This document shows positions 44,307-53,175 of a DNA stretch of 64,000 nt, piece after piece. The translations under genes and the position numbers were made by a program. Positions within the stretch are counted from its first letter, which is position 1. Each line of letters begins with the position of its first letter. The notes under the pieces are model-generated. The model saw only the letters and a list, made by a program, of their open reading frames with translations. It was not told where the DNA came from and did no database searches. The stretch is taken from positions 62,001 through 126,000 of the forward strand of contig NZ_JAOTQN010000005.1 in the NCBI RefSeq assembly GCF_025641885.1, in the 5' to 3' direction. This DNA is from Pyrobaculum sp. 3827-6 (GTDB lineage: Archaea; Thermoproteota; Thermoprotei; Thermoproteales; Thermoproteaceae).

Positions 44307-44952
44307 GCGCCCCCCAGGCTGGCTAGGGACGAAGATGACCGAGTCTGTCGTCCCGTATCTGGGCCAGCCTTTCCCTGTGGCTTGGGTTTTTTAGGAGTTG
44401 GGCGATCTCCCAGGCCTTGACCGAGTCGATATGTATTTCGTATCCGTCTTTTTTATCTGCCTTGTTGGCCTCGATGCCCTCCCCCATTAGGACCTCGAAT
44501 ATCCAGTCCCTTAGTTCTCTGCTCTTGGTTTTTAGGCCTATGCGCAGGTAGCGGCGGTTGCCTCGCGCCACCTGCTCGACCCACCCGTCTCCGTCGATGA
44601 AGCCGGCTATGTACATCAGCGCCAAACTCCCTGTAAAGCCCGGCGGCTTGAGCCTGTCGGACTTAGCCCCTTCCGGCACTCCGTTGTTTATCAAGAGGGT
44701 TTTGAAGTGTGGGTCTCTGATCTTGATCTTCCAGACGCCGGCGCCTCTGTCGTAGAAGACCGAGCTTATCTTCACGTCGATCTCGCGCAGTAGCGATACA
44801 ATTATGTCGACGAAGCGGCGGTCTTTCTGCGCCAATGTGACGTAGTGCCTCTCTACGTGTCCATCTGCGGCCACCAGCCCGCAGAGATATGCCTCGACCT
44901 CCTCCCTCCCCACGGCTGGCCCTCTGACCTCGTATATAAGCCTGGGGGGCCA
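44307..44952 (-). other. 16S rRNA intron (near E. coli position 1213)
   Basis: Inserted in helix 34. Exon on the 3' side of rRNA begins near GGGAGACCCCGGGGCTGCAC and on the 5' side ends GCCCCGAAAG. A long terminal pairing GGCCCCCCAGGCT/AGCCTGGGGGGC forms the intron helix, with GCCG/CGGC as candidate central helix. Boundaries uncertain by about 10 bp. Confidence 0.75.
44323..44913 (-). CDS. LAGLIDADG homing endonuclease in the 16S 1213 intron
   Basis: 196 aa from a GTG at 44913. Motifs LCGLVAADG and IAGFIDGDG are both intact. Its ORF nearly fills the intron. Belongs to the double-motif group like the 23S endonucleases. Confidence 0.85.
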   Translation of the reverse strand: MGREEVEAYLCGLVAADGHVERHYVTLAQKDRRFVDIIVSLLREIDVKISSVFYDRGAGVWKIKIRDPHFKTLLINNGVPEGAKSDRLKPPGFTGSLALMYIAGFIDGDGWVEQVARGNRRYLRIGLKTKSRELRDWIFEVLMGEGIEANKADKKDGYEIHIDSVKAWEIAQLLKNPSHRERLAQIRDDRLGHLRP

Positions 44953-44965
44953 CGGCTTTCGGGGC

Positions 44966-44997
44966 CTCAGCGGGGCCCTCCTTTCGGAAAGGCCCCT
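44966..44997 (-). other. Probable 32-nt mini-intron in 16S (near E. coli position 1205)
   Basis: Between GGTCAGTAT and GCCCCGAAA (minus strand), which are contiguous in other archaeal 16S genes, lie 32 extra bases that fold as a hairpin (GGGGCC ... GGCCCC with CCTTTC/GAAAGG inside). This places a second, ORF-less intron only about 12 nt from the 1213 intron. Confidence 0.6.
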
Positions 44998-45095
44998 ATA
45001 CTGACCTGCCGTGGCCCCCTCCTTCCTCCGGCTTACGCCGGCAGTCCCCCTAGTGTGCCCCCCGCCCCGTAGAGCGGGGTAGCAACTAGGGGTGG

Positions 45096-45127
<32 letters not shown>

Positions 45128-45423
45128 CCTCACGGCACGAGCTGACGACGGCCATGCACCTCCTCTCAGCTCGTCCGGCAAGGTCGTTAGCCTGGCCTTC
45201 ATCCTGCTGTCGCCCCGGGTGAGGTTTCCGGCGTTGACTCCAATTAAGCCGCAAGCTTCACCCCTTGTGGTGCCCCCCCGCCAATTCCTTTAAGTTTCAG
45301 CCTTGCGGCCGTACTCCCCAGGCGGCGGGCTTAACGGTTTCCCTTCGCCACCGGCCGGGCCCTAAGCCCGACCGACAGCTAGCCCGCATCGTTTACGGCC
45401 GGGACTACAGGGGTATCTAATCC

Positions 45424-46207
45424 CCTCTGAGCCCGGGCCAGGCCGGCGTGGGGGTGAGAAAGATGATGGGTCACAGAGTTGCGGGGAAAAAGGGGTCGAG
45501 CGCGTGGAGATCTTCGTAGGATTTCACGACGAGGTCGAGTAACGTGTTCTTTTCTATTCCGCCGAACCTTTTCGAGTTCCTCGTTACCTTGACCCCGTCG
45601 AGGAATCTGATCTCTTGTGCGTATTTCACCAAATCCTCCTTGCTACTTATGTATATGTGTTTGTCCCTATCGTCGTGTGGCCTATATCCGAGAGTTCTCC
45701 ACAGCTCCGCTATCTGGCTCCTGATATCTGGGTCTTTGGCGGTGATGAAGACCCTCCTGACTAAGAACCTATACTTGCCCCTCCTTCCGAGCATGACCGA
45801 GATACCTCCGTCGCATGATGCGTAGACCTTTATGAACCACTTGGCCACATCCGCGTGTCGGTACAGCTCCTGCGGCAACTTCACCGCGCAACGCGGCTTG
45901 CACACCACTTCGGGGACCACATCGGCTAGACACTCGACGTAGCCTCTGCCCTTGATCCTCACCACATACGCGCCGTTGCTCCTCTTCACGACGTACCCTT
46001 TATAGCCGAATGCCTCGTGAGCCACGGCTCTGAAGTGCTCCACGAGGGCCTCGTCGGTACTTGTGAAGTAGATCTCCCGCCCCTTATACACACCTCCATC
46101 CGACAGGACAAAAGGAAGCAACTTTATTACTGAGCGCCTATCGCAACCCATAATACACATCTGGCTGTTTGTTAAATCTCTTTCCTCTTTCGAGCCGGCC
46201 TTGAGCC
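45424..46207 (-). other. 16S rRNA intron (near E. coli position 781)
   Basis: On the plus strand the exon ends GGGGTATCTAATCCC at about 45423 and resumes GGTTTGCTCCCCCGG at about 46208; joined they give the conserved 780-800 region. About 784 bp, the longest of the set. Confidence 0.85.
45471..46160 (-). CDS. Divergent LAGLIDADG homing endonuclease in the 16S 781 intron
   Basis: 229 aa from ATG 46160 (MCIMGCDRRSVIKLLPF); ATG 46151 is also possible. The motif positions are LPFVLSDGGVY and IKVYASCDGGI, both keeping Asp. Closest to the 1391-intron enzyme at the C terminus (GIEKNTLLDLVV). Basic, as expected for a DNA-binding protein. Confidence 0.75.
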   Translation of the reverse strand: MCIMGCDRRSVIKLLPFVLSDGGVYKGREIYFTSTDEALVEHFRAVAHEAFGYKGYVVKRSNGAYVVRIKGRGYVECLADVVPEVVCKPRCAVKLPQELYRHADVAKWFIKVYASCDGGISVMLGRRGKYRFLVRRVFITAKDPDIRSQIAELWRTLGYRPHDDRDKHIYISSKEDLVKYAQEIRFLDGVKVTRNSKRFGGIEKNTLLDLVVKSYEDLHALDPFFPATL

Positions 46208-46217
46208 CGGTTTGCTC

Positions 46218-46257
<40 letters not shown>

Positions 46258-46401
46258 CCCGCTTTCGCCACTGGTGGTCCTCCGGGGATTAACGGATTTC
46301 GCCCCTACCCCCGGAGTACCGGCGGCCTCTCCCGCCCCCTAGCCCGGCAGTATCGCCCCCCGCCCCCGGGTTGAGCCCGGGGATTTCAGGAGCGACTTAC
46401 C

Positions 46402-46432
<31 letters not shown>

Positions 46433-47141
46433 ACACCCCGACCACTCGCGGAGCTGGTATTACCGCGGCGGCTGACACCAGACTTGCCCCCCGCTTATTC
46501 GCCCGGCTTTTTAGACCGGGCAAAAGCCGGGCTCTTCGCCCGGCACTCGGGGTAGCCCCGTCGCGGTGGCCCGCATTGCGGAGTATTCGCGCCTGCTGCA
46601 CCCCGTAGGGCCTCGGCCCTTGTCTCAGTGCCGATCTCGGGGCTCGCGGCTCTCACCGCCCCTACCCGTCTTCGGCTTGGCGGGCCTTTAACCCGCCAAC
46701 TACCTGATGGGCCGTGCCCCCATCCTCGGGCGGGCGGCGGCGGATCGGCCGCCGCCCCTTTGGGGGAAGGGGCCTTCCAGCGCCCTTCCCCTATGGGGGA
46801 TTGGCCCCAGTTTCCCGGGGGTGTCCCCCTCCCGAGGGTAGGTTGGGCACGTGTTACTGAGCCGTGCGCCGCTCCCGGGCGCCCCCGGGCGCGCGACTCG
46901 CATGGCTTAGCCCTACCCCGATAGCGGTCGGGTCCGGCAGGATCAACCGGTTTCGGACGGCCGCAAGGCCGCCCGGGGGGTGGGTTTGTCCGGGCTTCTC
47001 CTCGGCGGCGGCGTGGGGTTTTCTCCCCGGCGCCCCGGCCTGGAGTCTCCAGGGGGGGACGTCCGGGGAACATTAGGGTGATTTCGGCCGGGCTTTTGCC
47101 CGGCTTCACTAGAAAGGTGCGCGTCTTTTCTTGAACTTGGC

Positions 47142-47152
47142 TGTTTATAAGT
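47142..47152 (-). promoter_or_regulatory. TATA box of the rRNA operon
   Basis: Minus strand ACTTATAAACA preceded by A-rich GAAAAA, a strong BRE/TATA combination. Predicted transcription start is near 47118, giving a leader of about 165 nt before 16S. It lies back-to-back with the promoter of the winged-helix gene (TTTTTATAG, 47179-47187). Confidence 0.6.
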
Positions 47153-47205
47153 TTTTCTCTCCTCTCTCTCCCCGTGTCTTTTTATAGTGGTGTTTTGTTT
47201 GGGGT

Positions 47206-47628
47206 GTGGAGCCTGTGGAGGTTAGGCGCCGCATCGTGGAGTATCTGAGGGCTACTGGGGGGGCTTCTGTGTACCAGATCGCTAAGGCTTTGGGTATTTC
47301 CTACGGGGCGGCGCAGTGGCATCTCTACGTGCTGGAGCGGGATGGGGTTGTCTTTACGGTTTCGCATGGGCGTAAGAGGGTGGCTGTGCTTAGGGATTCT
47401 CTGGATGCGTATCTCCACTCGCTTAAGATGGCGGATTTCTTTAAGGAGCTGTGGGCTTTTCTGCGGGCTAGGGGGGTGTCTAGCGAGTCGTCTTTTATGG
47501 AGGTGGTGAGGGGGCTGGAGGCGGACTGGCGCGACGTGGCCTCGGCCCTGCTTGCAATTGCCAAGAATTTGTATCACGTGAAGAGGGCCGGGGGGGAGGG
47601 GCGGGGGGGTGGGGCGTCAGGTTTATAA
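47206..47628 (+). CDS. Winged-helix transcriptional regulator
   Basis: 140 aa from the GTG at 47206, about 23 nt below TTTTTATAG. The first ~60 residues form a wHTH of the ArsR/MarR type (VRRRIVEYLRATGGASVYQI, AKALGISYGAAQWHLYVLER); the rest is helical, with a Gly-rich tail. It is divergent from the rRNA promoter and is followed 21 bp later by the ferritin-VIT1 gene, so it may regulate either; ligand unknown. Confidence 0.75.
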   Translation: MEPVEVRRRIVEYLRATGGASVYQIAKALGISYGAAQWHLYVLERDGVVFTVSHGRKRVAVLRDSLDAYLHSLKMADFFKELWAFLRARGVSSESSFMEVVRGLEADWRDVASALLAIAKNLYHVKRAGGEGRGGGASGL

Positions 47629-47649
47629 ACTCCAGTCTGTAGCCACTTC

Positions 47650-48558
47650 GTGGTAGAAGTGGCTTCTAGTCAGAAGTTGGTTGAGGTTGCGCGGGAGGCG
47701 GCGCTGGACGAGTATAGGGAGTATGTGACGTACAGCGTGTTGGCGAGGGTGGAGCGGAGTCCGTCTCGGCGGGTGGTGCTGGAGCGGCTGGCGGCGCAGG
47801 AGCTGGAGCACTTCCGCTTCTGGAACAGGTTCGCCGGCGTCAAGCCGCCGGAGGGGCGGACGCGGCTGTATGCCTACTTCATGGCGTTTCTCCGCCTGTT
47901 GCTGGGGGTTACCTTTGTGGCTAAGTTGATGGAGCGGGGGGAGCGTGAGGCGATCGCCCGCTACAGGTCTGTGGAGGGGCTCCTCTCGGGCGGCGACCTG
48001 GAGGCGCTTCGGCGGATTATCGCCGACGAGGAGGAGCACGAGGGGGCGCTGATTTCTCAGCTTGACGAGGCTATTGTGAAGTACATGGGGGCTCTGGTGC
48101 TGGGTCTGGCGGATGCGATTATCGAAATCACGGGGGCCCACGCGGGGACTCTGGGCACTACGAACAGCACGGTGGTGGCGGGGGTTATCGGCCTCATTGT
48201 GGGGGTTGGGGCGGCTATCTCCATGGCCTCGGCGTCCTACCTTCAGACTAAGCACGAGGTGGGGAAGTCGCCGGCGGTGGCGGCGGTGGTGACTGGGGTT
48301 GGCTACACGGCGGCTGTGGCTCTCCTGTCTCTGCCGTACTTCCTCCTGCACGACGTCTACATGGCCTTCGCGGCTTCCATCGCGGTGGGGACCGCCCTGT
48401 CCTTTGTCTTGACGTTCCAGGCGGCTGTCTACGGGGAGAGGGACTTCAAGTTTGAGTTTGTGCAGACGGTGGGCCTCCTGCTGGGCACCGCCTTTCTGAC
48501 GTACCTCCTGGGGGACTGGCTGGGCCGCCTCTTCGGCATAGAGAGGCTGTTCCACTAG
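47650..48558 (+). CDS. Rubrerythrin-VIT1 fusion, iron/manganese membrane transporter
   Basis: 302 aa from the GTG at 47650, about 25 nt below GTTTATAAAC. The N-terminal ferritin-like four-helix domain (to about 140) has the diiron motifs in EYREYV, QELEHFRFW and DEEEHEGAL. The C-terminal VIT1/CCC1 domain has five predicted spans, beginning ADAIIEITGAHAGTLGTT and including VGVGAAISMASASYLQTK. Such MbfA-like fusions export iron under peroxide or iron stress. The preceding wHTH gene is a candidate regulator. Confidence 0.85.
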   Translation: MVEVASSQKLVEVAREAALDEYREYVTYSVLARVERSPSRRVVLERLAAQELEHFRFWNRFAGVKPPEGRTRLYAYFMAFLRLLLGVTFVAKLMERGEREAIARYRSVEGLLSGGDLEALRRIIADEEEHEGALISQLDEAIVKYMGALVLGLADAIIEITGAHAGTLGTTNSTVVAGVIGLIVGVGAAISMASASYLQTKHEVGKSPAVAAVVTGVGYTAAVALLSLPYFLLHDVYMAFAASIAVGTALSFVLTFQAAVYGERDFKFEFVQTVGLLLGTAFLTYLLGDWLGRLFGIERLFH

Positions 48559-48606
48559 GCGTGTTTTCTCAAACCACTGTTTTTATACCCGGGGCCCCCT
48601 CCCCCC

Positions 48607-50040
48607 GTGTTTTCTGACCTGAGGGAGTTTTTGGAGGCGCTTGAGGGGCGGGGGTGGCTTAGGAGGGTTTCGGAGCCGCTGTCGCCTGAGCTGGAGATTC
48701 CTGAGGTTCTGCGGGGGGTTGTGTACGGGAGGGGGCCCGCGGTGCTGTTTGAGTCTGTGAGGGGGTTTCCGGGGTGGAGGGTTGTGGGGAATCTCTTCGG
48801 CTCTCTTGAGAGGATTAAGCTGGCGCTTGGGGTGGGGGAGCTGGAGGAGGTGGGGAGGAGGCTTCTGGAGCCCCTCTCCGCCCCTCCGCCGCTGACTCTT
48901 GTGGATAAGTTCAGGGCGGCTGTGGGGCTTTTTGAGCTGGGGCGCTACGCGCCTAGGGCGGTGCGGGGGGGCCCTGTTAAGGAGGTGGTGGAGGAGGCGC
49001 CGAACCTCCTCTCCATCCCTGCGTTTAGGAGCTGGCCGGGGGATGCGGGGCGCTACATAACGTACGGCCTTTTGGTGACGAGGGATGTGAGGGGGATATA
49101 TAACGTGGGGGTGTACAGAATTCAGCTTCTGAACGAGAGGGAGGCCGTCGTCCACGCGCAGATACACAAGAGGGCGGCTGAGCTCTTCTCGTCGTCTGGC
49201 GGCTGTGTGGAGGCCGCGGTGGTGATTGGGGGGGACCCGGCGTTTCTCCTCAGCGGGGTGATGCCGACTCCCTACCCCCTGGACGAGTACCTATTCGCGG
49301 GGGTCCTCAGGGGGGCCGGGCTCGAGGTGACCAAGGGCGTGGCCACCGACCTCTACATCCCGGCGAGGGCCGAGGCGGTGGTGGAGGGGTGTGTCGACGT
49401 CGGCGACTTGCGGAGGGAGGGGCCTTTCGGGGACCACTACGGGGTTTACGACCAGGGGGGCCTCTACCCCGTCTTCAAGGCCAAGGCGCTTCTGCGGAGG
49501 GAGGACCCCATCTACTACGGCACGGTGGTGGGGAGGCCGCCTCTTGAGGACGCCTACATGGGGAAGGCGGTTGAGAGGGTCTTCCTACCCGTCCTCCGCT
49601 TCCTACTGCCGGAGGTTGTGGACTTGAACCTGCCTGAGTTTGGCCTATTCCAGGGGGTGGCAATCGTGTCGATTAGGAAGAGGTTTCCGGGGCATGGGAA
49701 GAAGGTGATGTTCGCCTTGTGGGGGCTGGGCCACATGCTGTCTCTTACTAAGATAATTATAGTGGTTGACCACGACGTGAATGTCCACGATTTGAATGAG
49801 GTTTTGTTTGCCGTGGCGCAGAGGGTGGACCCGCAGCGGGATGTGGTGGTGGTGCCGGGGGCCCATGTCGACGTTCTCGACACGGGGTCGCCCATCCCCG
49901 GGTACGGCTCTAAGCTTGGGATAGACGCGACGCGGAAGCTTCCGGAGGAGTACGGGGGGAGGCGGTGGCCTGAGGAGGTGTCTCCCGACCCGGAGACGGC
50001 GGCGCGGGTGAGGGCGGTGGTGGAGAGGATTCTCGGCTAG
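48607..50040 (+). CDS. UbiD-family prenylated-FMN decarboxylase
   Basis: 477 aa from the GTG at 48607, about 20 nt below GTTTTTATACC. Full-length UbiD fold: N-terminal LREFLEALEGRGWLRRVSE, central prFMN-binding stretch (ITYGLLVTRDVRGIYNVGVY and QIHKRAAELF), and the active-site region REGPFGDHYGVYDQGG. In archaea UbiD enzymes act in quinone or aromatic-acid metabolism; Thermoproteales make respiratory quinones, but substrate is not proven. No UbiX partner is seen nearby. Confidence 0.87.
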   Translation: MFSDLREFLEALEGRGWLRRVSEPLSPELEIPEVLRGVVYGRGPAVLFESVRGFPGWRVVGNLFGSLERIKLALGVGELEEVGRRLLEPLSAPPPLTLVDKFRAAVGLFELGRYAPRAVRGGPVKEVVEEAPNLLSIPAFRSWPGDAGRYITYGLLVTRDVRGIYNVGVYRIQLLNEREAVVHAQIHKRAAELFSSSGGCVEAAVVIGGDPAFLLSGVMPTPYPLDEYLFAGVLRGAGLEVTKGVATDLYIPARAEAVVEGCVDVGDLRREGPFGDHYGVYDQGGLYPVFKAKALLRREDPIYYGTVVGRPPLEDAYMGKAVERVFLPVLRFLLPEVVDLNLPEFGLFQGVAIVSIRKRFPGHGKKVMFALWGLGHMLSLTKIIIVVDHDVNVHDLNEVLFAVAQRVDPQRDVVVVPGAHVDVLDTGSPIPGYGSKLGIDATRKLPEEYGGRRWPEEVSPDPETAARVRAVVERILG

Positions 50041-50068
50041 TTTTATATACCCCGGGGGCTGGCCGTGG

Positions 50069-50704
50069 GTGTGGCGGCTTGTTGTGGAGGGGGGCGTCGT
50101 GAGGAGGGTGGAGGAACCTGCCTTGAGCGTTCCGAGGGGGCGGATCGGCGTGAAGGTGAAGGCTTTTCTCCTTGACGACTTTTCTCAGTGGGTTCTGCGG
50201 CGGGGGTGGGGTCCTCTGTCTAGGTGGGCCCTGGGCGTGGTGGTGGCCGGGGGGGAGGTGGGGCGGTATGTGGTGGCCTACGCGGAGAACGCCGCGGCGC
50301 AGTACATAGCCGCGGACCGCTACGTCTACGTCGGCTCGGGCGACCCGTCGGCGCTTGAGGCGGCGGCTGTGGCCTACGTGGTGGAGGCCCTGCGGCGCGT
50401 GCCGAGGTTCGCCAAGGTGGAGGTCCTGGGGGACGACCCGAGGAGGGCGGCGCTGGAGCGGCTGGCGGAGGTGGGGCCTTCTAAGTGGCGCGTGGCGCTC
50501 AGCGGGGCGTCTGTGGGGGGCGGCCGCGTGGTGGCTCTCTCGCGTCTGGTGGAGCTGGTGGGGAACTGCAGGGTGTATTTCGTAGACGTGCCCAGCCGCG
50601 GGGCTTTGGAGAGGGCGGCTTCCCTCGGGCTGAGGCTGGGCCTGCCAGTGAGGAGGCTGGGTGGGGAGGCGCCGGGGGACTGGGCCGTCGTTCTGGTGGA
50701 CTAA
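50069..50704 (+). CDS. Unknown 211-aa protein, possibly a reduced MDR-like fold
   Basis: GTG 50069, below TTTTATATAC (50041-50050). The N-terminal half (RIGVKVKAFLLDDFSQWVLR, VVVAGGEVGRYVVAYAENAA) resembles the GroES-like strand order of medium-chain dehydrogenases but lacks zinc ligands; the second half (VEVLGDDPRRAALERLAEVG) could be a degraded Rossmann unit without a glycine motif. No function assigned. It ends 34 bp before an FAD enzyme and may be its operon partner. Confidence 0.6.
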   Translation: MWRLVVEGGVVRRVEEPALSVPRGRIGVKVKAFLLDDFSQWVLRRGWGPLSRWALGVVVAGGEVGRYVVAYAENAAAQYIAADRYVYVGSGDPSALEAAAVAYVVEALRRVPRFAKVEVLGDDPRRAALERLAEVGPSKWRVALSGASVGGGRVVALSRLVELVGNCRVYFVDVPSRGALERAASLGLRLGLPVRRLGGEAPGDWAVVLVD

Positions 50705-50738
50705 CGTAGCGTATATATCACGCCCCCCTCGCTACCTT

Positions 50739-51698
50739 ATGCGCGTGGTGGTGGTCGGAGGGGGCGTGGCTGGGCTTTACTTTGCTAGTGAGTTTCTGAA
50801 ATTTGCCCCTCATGTCACTCTCGTTGTTGTTGATCCCAAGCCTATTCATGAGTTTGTTATCGGCATCCCTCTGGCCTTCGCCGGGCTTGTGGATTTTGAA
50901 GATTTGGCGTTTCCATTTTCAGATTTGAGGAGGGTAGTGCATGTAAAGGCGGCGGCTGTTTCCGTGGAGGGGGGCTGTGTGAGGACTAACACGGGGCCTG
51001 TGCAGGTTTGTGGAGACTATGTAGTACTCGCGCCGGGGGGTTATAAGGTGGGGAGTGCTGAGTACTGGAGTGTTGAGGGTTCTAGGAGGCTTTTCCAGGC
51101 TGTGGAGGGTAGCAGGGCTGTTAGGTTTATTGTAAATGAGTTTACCCCGGTTGCCGGCTTTGCCGAAATTGCATATGCTATTAAAACTAGGTTTCCTGAG
51201 AAGGATGTGTCTATTCATGTAGTTTTCATACACGACGACTATAAAATGTTCATGTCTATACAGCGTGAGTATATGGTTAAATCGGGTGTGGAGATTAGTG
51301 AGGAGCCTCCTCCTTATAGAGAGGGGGAGTTGAGAGTTTCTGTCCCCGCTATGAGGATACACCCCATCGCCGCGGGGCTTGATGTTGATCCGGTGACTTT
51401 TGAGACTCAGCACGAGCGTGTATATCTCATAGGGGACTCCTCCTTGTTGAAGCTTGGCTTGCCTCCCATTGGGTGGGGGGCTCTGTGGCAGGCCTCGACG
51501 CTGGCGCGGGCATTGGCGCAGGAGGTGTCCACCGGCGTATTTGAGGTGGAGGCTACTGATTGGGTGATCGCTGGCGATAGGGAGAGGTTTTTGAAGTGGC
51601 TTACGTATCGCATGACGACTGGCACGCCGGTGGTGCACCTCAAGGGGCTTTTCGACCTCTGGAGGTCGAGCGTGTTGAGGACGCTGTCGGGGGAGTAG
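50739..51698 (+). CDS. FAD/NAD(P)-dependent oxidoreductase (NDH-2/SQR-like)
   Basis: 319 aa from the ATG at 50739, about 24 nt below GTATATATC. The FAD motif VVVGGGVAGLYFASE is at the N terminus; YVVLAPGGYKVGS is the second glycine-associated strand, and VYLIGDSSLLKLGLPPIGWG is the C-terminal FAD-binding region with the usual Asp. Lacks obvious redox Cys pairs of sulfide:quinone reductase. It might pass electrons to quinone or act as a small ferredoxin/NADH reductase. The stretch 50820-51420 is more AT-rich than its flanks. Confidence 0.75.
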   Translation: MRVVVVGGGVAGLYFASEFLKFAPHVTLVVVDPKPIHEFVIGIPLAFAGLVDFEDLAFPFSDLRRVVHVKAAAVSVEGGCVRTNTGPVQVCGDYVVLAPGGYKVGSAEYWSVEGSRRLFQAVEGSRAVRFIVNEFTPVAGFAEIAYAIKTRFPEKDVSIHVVFIHDDYKMFMSIQREYMVKSGVEISEEPPPYREGELRVSVPAMRIHPIAAGLDVDPVTFETQHERVYLIGDSSLLKLGLPPIGWGALWQASTLARALAQEVSTGVFEVEATDWVIAGDRERFLKWLTYRMTTGTPVVHLKGLFDLWRSSVLRTLSGE

Positions 51699-51726
51699 TT
51701 TTTAAACTGGTTGGTTTGTCTGCGCG

Positions 51727-53175
51727 ATGGCTGAGAGGCAGAGTTCTGAGAGGGTGGAGGAGTGGAGGCGTCTGTTTGCCTCGTTGCGGGGGGCCGGGGT
51801 GGAGCCGTTTCCCCACTCCTACTCGCCTACCCACAGCGTGAAGGCGCTTAACGAGCTTAGGAGGCAGGCTCTTCTGGAGCCGTGGCTGGGGATGGTGGTG
51901 AGGACCGCCGGGAGGGTCACCGACGTGAGGAGGCACCCCAACGTCGTGTTTATAGACCTCTACGAAGACGGCGCCCGCTTCCAAGTGATGGCGGATCCCA
52001 AGTTGCCGATTCTGGAGCACGTCTGGCGGGGGGATTTCATCGGTGTGGAGGGGCCTATTGTGAAGACCCAGCGGGGGGACTACGCGGTTAAGGCGTCGTC
52101 GGTGGTTCTGCTGGCTAAGGCGGCTCAGCCCCTCCCCGAGTGGGGGAAGGTGGATAGAGACTCACCGTTTTACATGAGGTACAGATCGGTGGCGATGGTT
52201 CTCGACCTTCAGCTGAGGTGGAGGGTTGCGGCTAGGGCTAGGCTTATACAGGCTTTTAGGGAGGCTATGTGGAGGCGCGGCTTTTTGGAGATCCCCACGC
52301 CGGTTCTCCAGCCTATATACGGCGGGGCGGCGGCTAGGCCCTTCACCACCAAGATCTGGGCGATTGACGAGGAGTGGTACCTCCGCATTTCCCCGGAGCT
52401 CTACCTGAAGCGCTACGTAATAGCGGGGTTTCCCAAGGTGTTTGAAATAGGCCCCCAGTTCCGCAACGAGGATATCGACGCCCTCCACAACCCGGAGTTC
52501 TGGTCGCTGGAGGCGTACCATGCCTACGCAGACTACAAAGACATTATGTCTCTCACGGAGGAGGTGGTGTACGAGGCTGTGAGCTCGGTGCTGGGGACCG
52601 GGGTGGTTAGGTACAGGGAGTGGAGTATCAACTTCAGCCCGCCGTGGAGGAGGGTCTCGCTTCACGACGCCTTGAGGGAGTTCGCCGGGGTGGACCCCGA
52701 CAGGCTGACAGACGACGAGATTAAGGACAGGCTGAGGGAGCTCCAGGTGCCGCTGAGGGTTTACAACAGGGGGATTGCCCTCGTCAAGCTGTTTGAGAAG
52801 CTTGTGGAGAAGAAGCTCGTGGAGCCCACCTTTGTGGTGGACTACCCGGAGGAGTCGACGCCTCTCTGCAAGCCCCACAGAGAGAAGCCTGGCCTGGTGG
52901 AGAGGTTTGAGGTTTTTGTAGGCGGCCACGAGGTGGCGAACGCCTACACCGAGCTCAACGACCCGGTTAGGCAATACGAGTACTTCGCCAGGGAGGAGCA
53001 ACTCTTCCCCAAGGAGGAGGCGCACCCCCTGGACTGGGACTTCGTGGAGGAGCTTTCCTTCGGCATGCCGCCCACCGGCGGGGTGGGCATAGGCGTGGAT
53101 AGGCTTGCCATGATAATAACAAACGCCGAGTCTATTAAGGACGTCATCCCCTACCCAATTGTGAAGAGGGGATAG
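51727..53175 (+). CDS. lysS: Lysyl-tRNA synthetase, class II
   Basis: 482 aa, ATG 51727. N-terminal OB-fold anticodon-binding domain (GRVTDVRRHPNVVFIDLYED), then class II motif 1 (about 200), motif 2 FEIGPQFRNEDIDALHNPEF and motif 3 GGVGIGVDRLAMI. The EAYHAYADYKD segment supports Lys over Asp/Asn specificity. Many archaea use class I LysRS; Crenarchaeota such as Pyrobaculum use this class II form. The 3' end overlaps the convergent glycosyltransferase by 32 bp. Confidence 0.92.
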   Translation: MAERQSSERVEEWRRLFASLRGAGVEPFPHSYSPTHSVKALNELRRQALLEPWLGMVVRTAGRVTDVRRHPNVVFIDLYEDGARFQVMADPKLPILEHVWRGDFIGVEGPIVKTQRGDYAVKASSVVLLAKAAQPLPEWGKVDRDSPFYMRYRSVAMVLDLQLRWRVAARARLIQAFREAMWRRGFLEIPTPVLQPIYGGAAARPFTTKIWAIDEEWYLRISPELYLKRYVIAGFPKVFEIGPQFRNEDIDALHNPEFWSLEAYHAYADYKDIMSLTEEVVYEAVSSVLGTGVVRYREWSINFSPPWRRVSLHDALREFAGVDPDRLTDDEIKDRLRELQVPLRVYNRGIALVKLFEKLVEKKLVEPTFVVDYPEESTPLCKPHREKPGLVERFEVFVGGHEVANAYTELNDPVRQYEYFAREEQLFPKEEAHPLDWDFVEELSFGMPPTGGVGIGVDRLAMIITNAESIKDVIPYPIVKRG

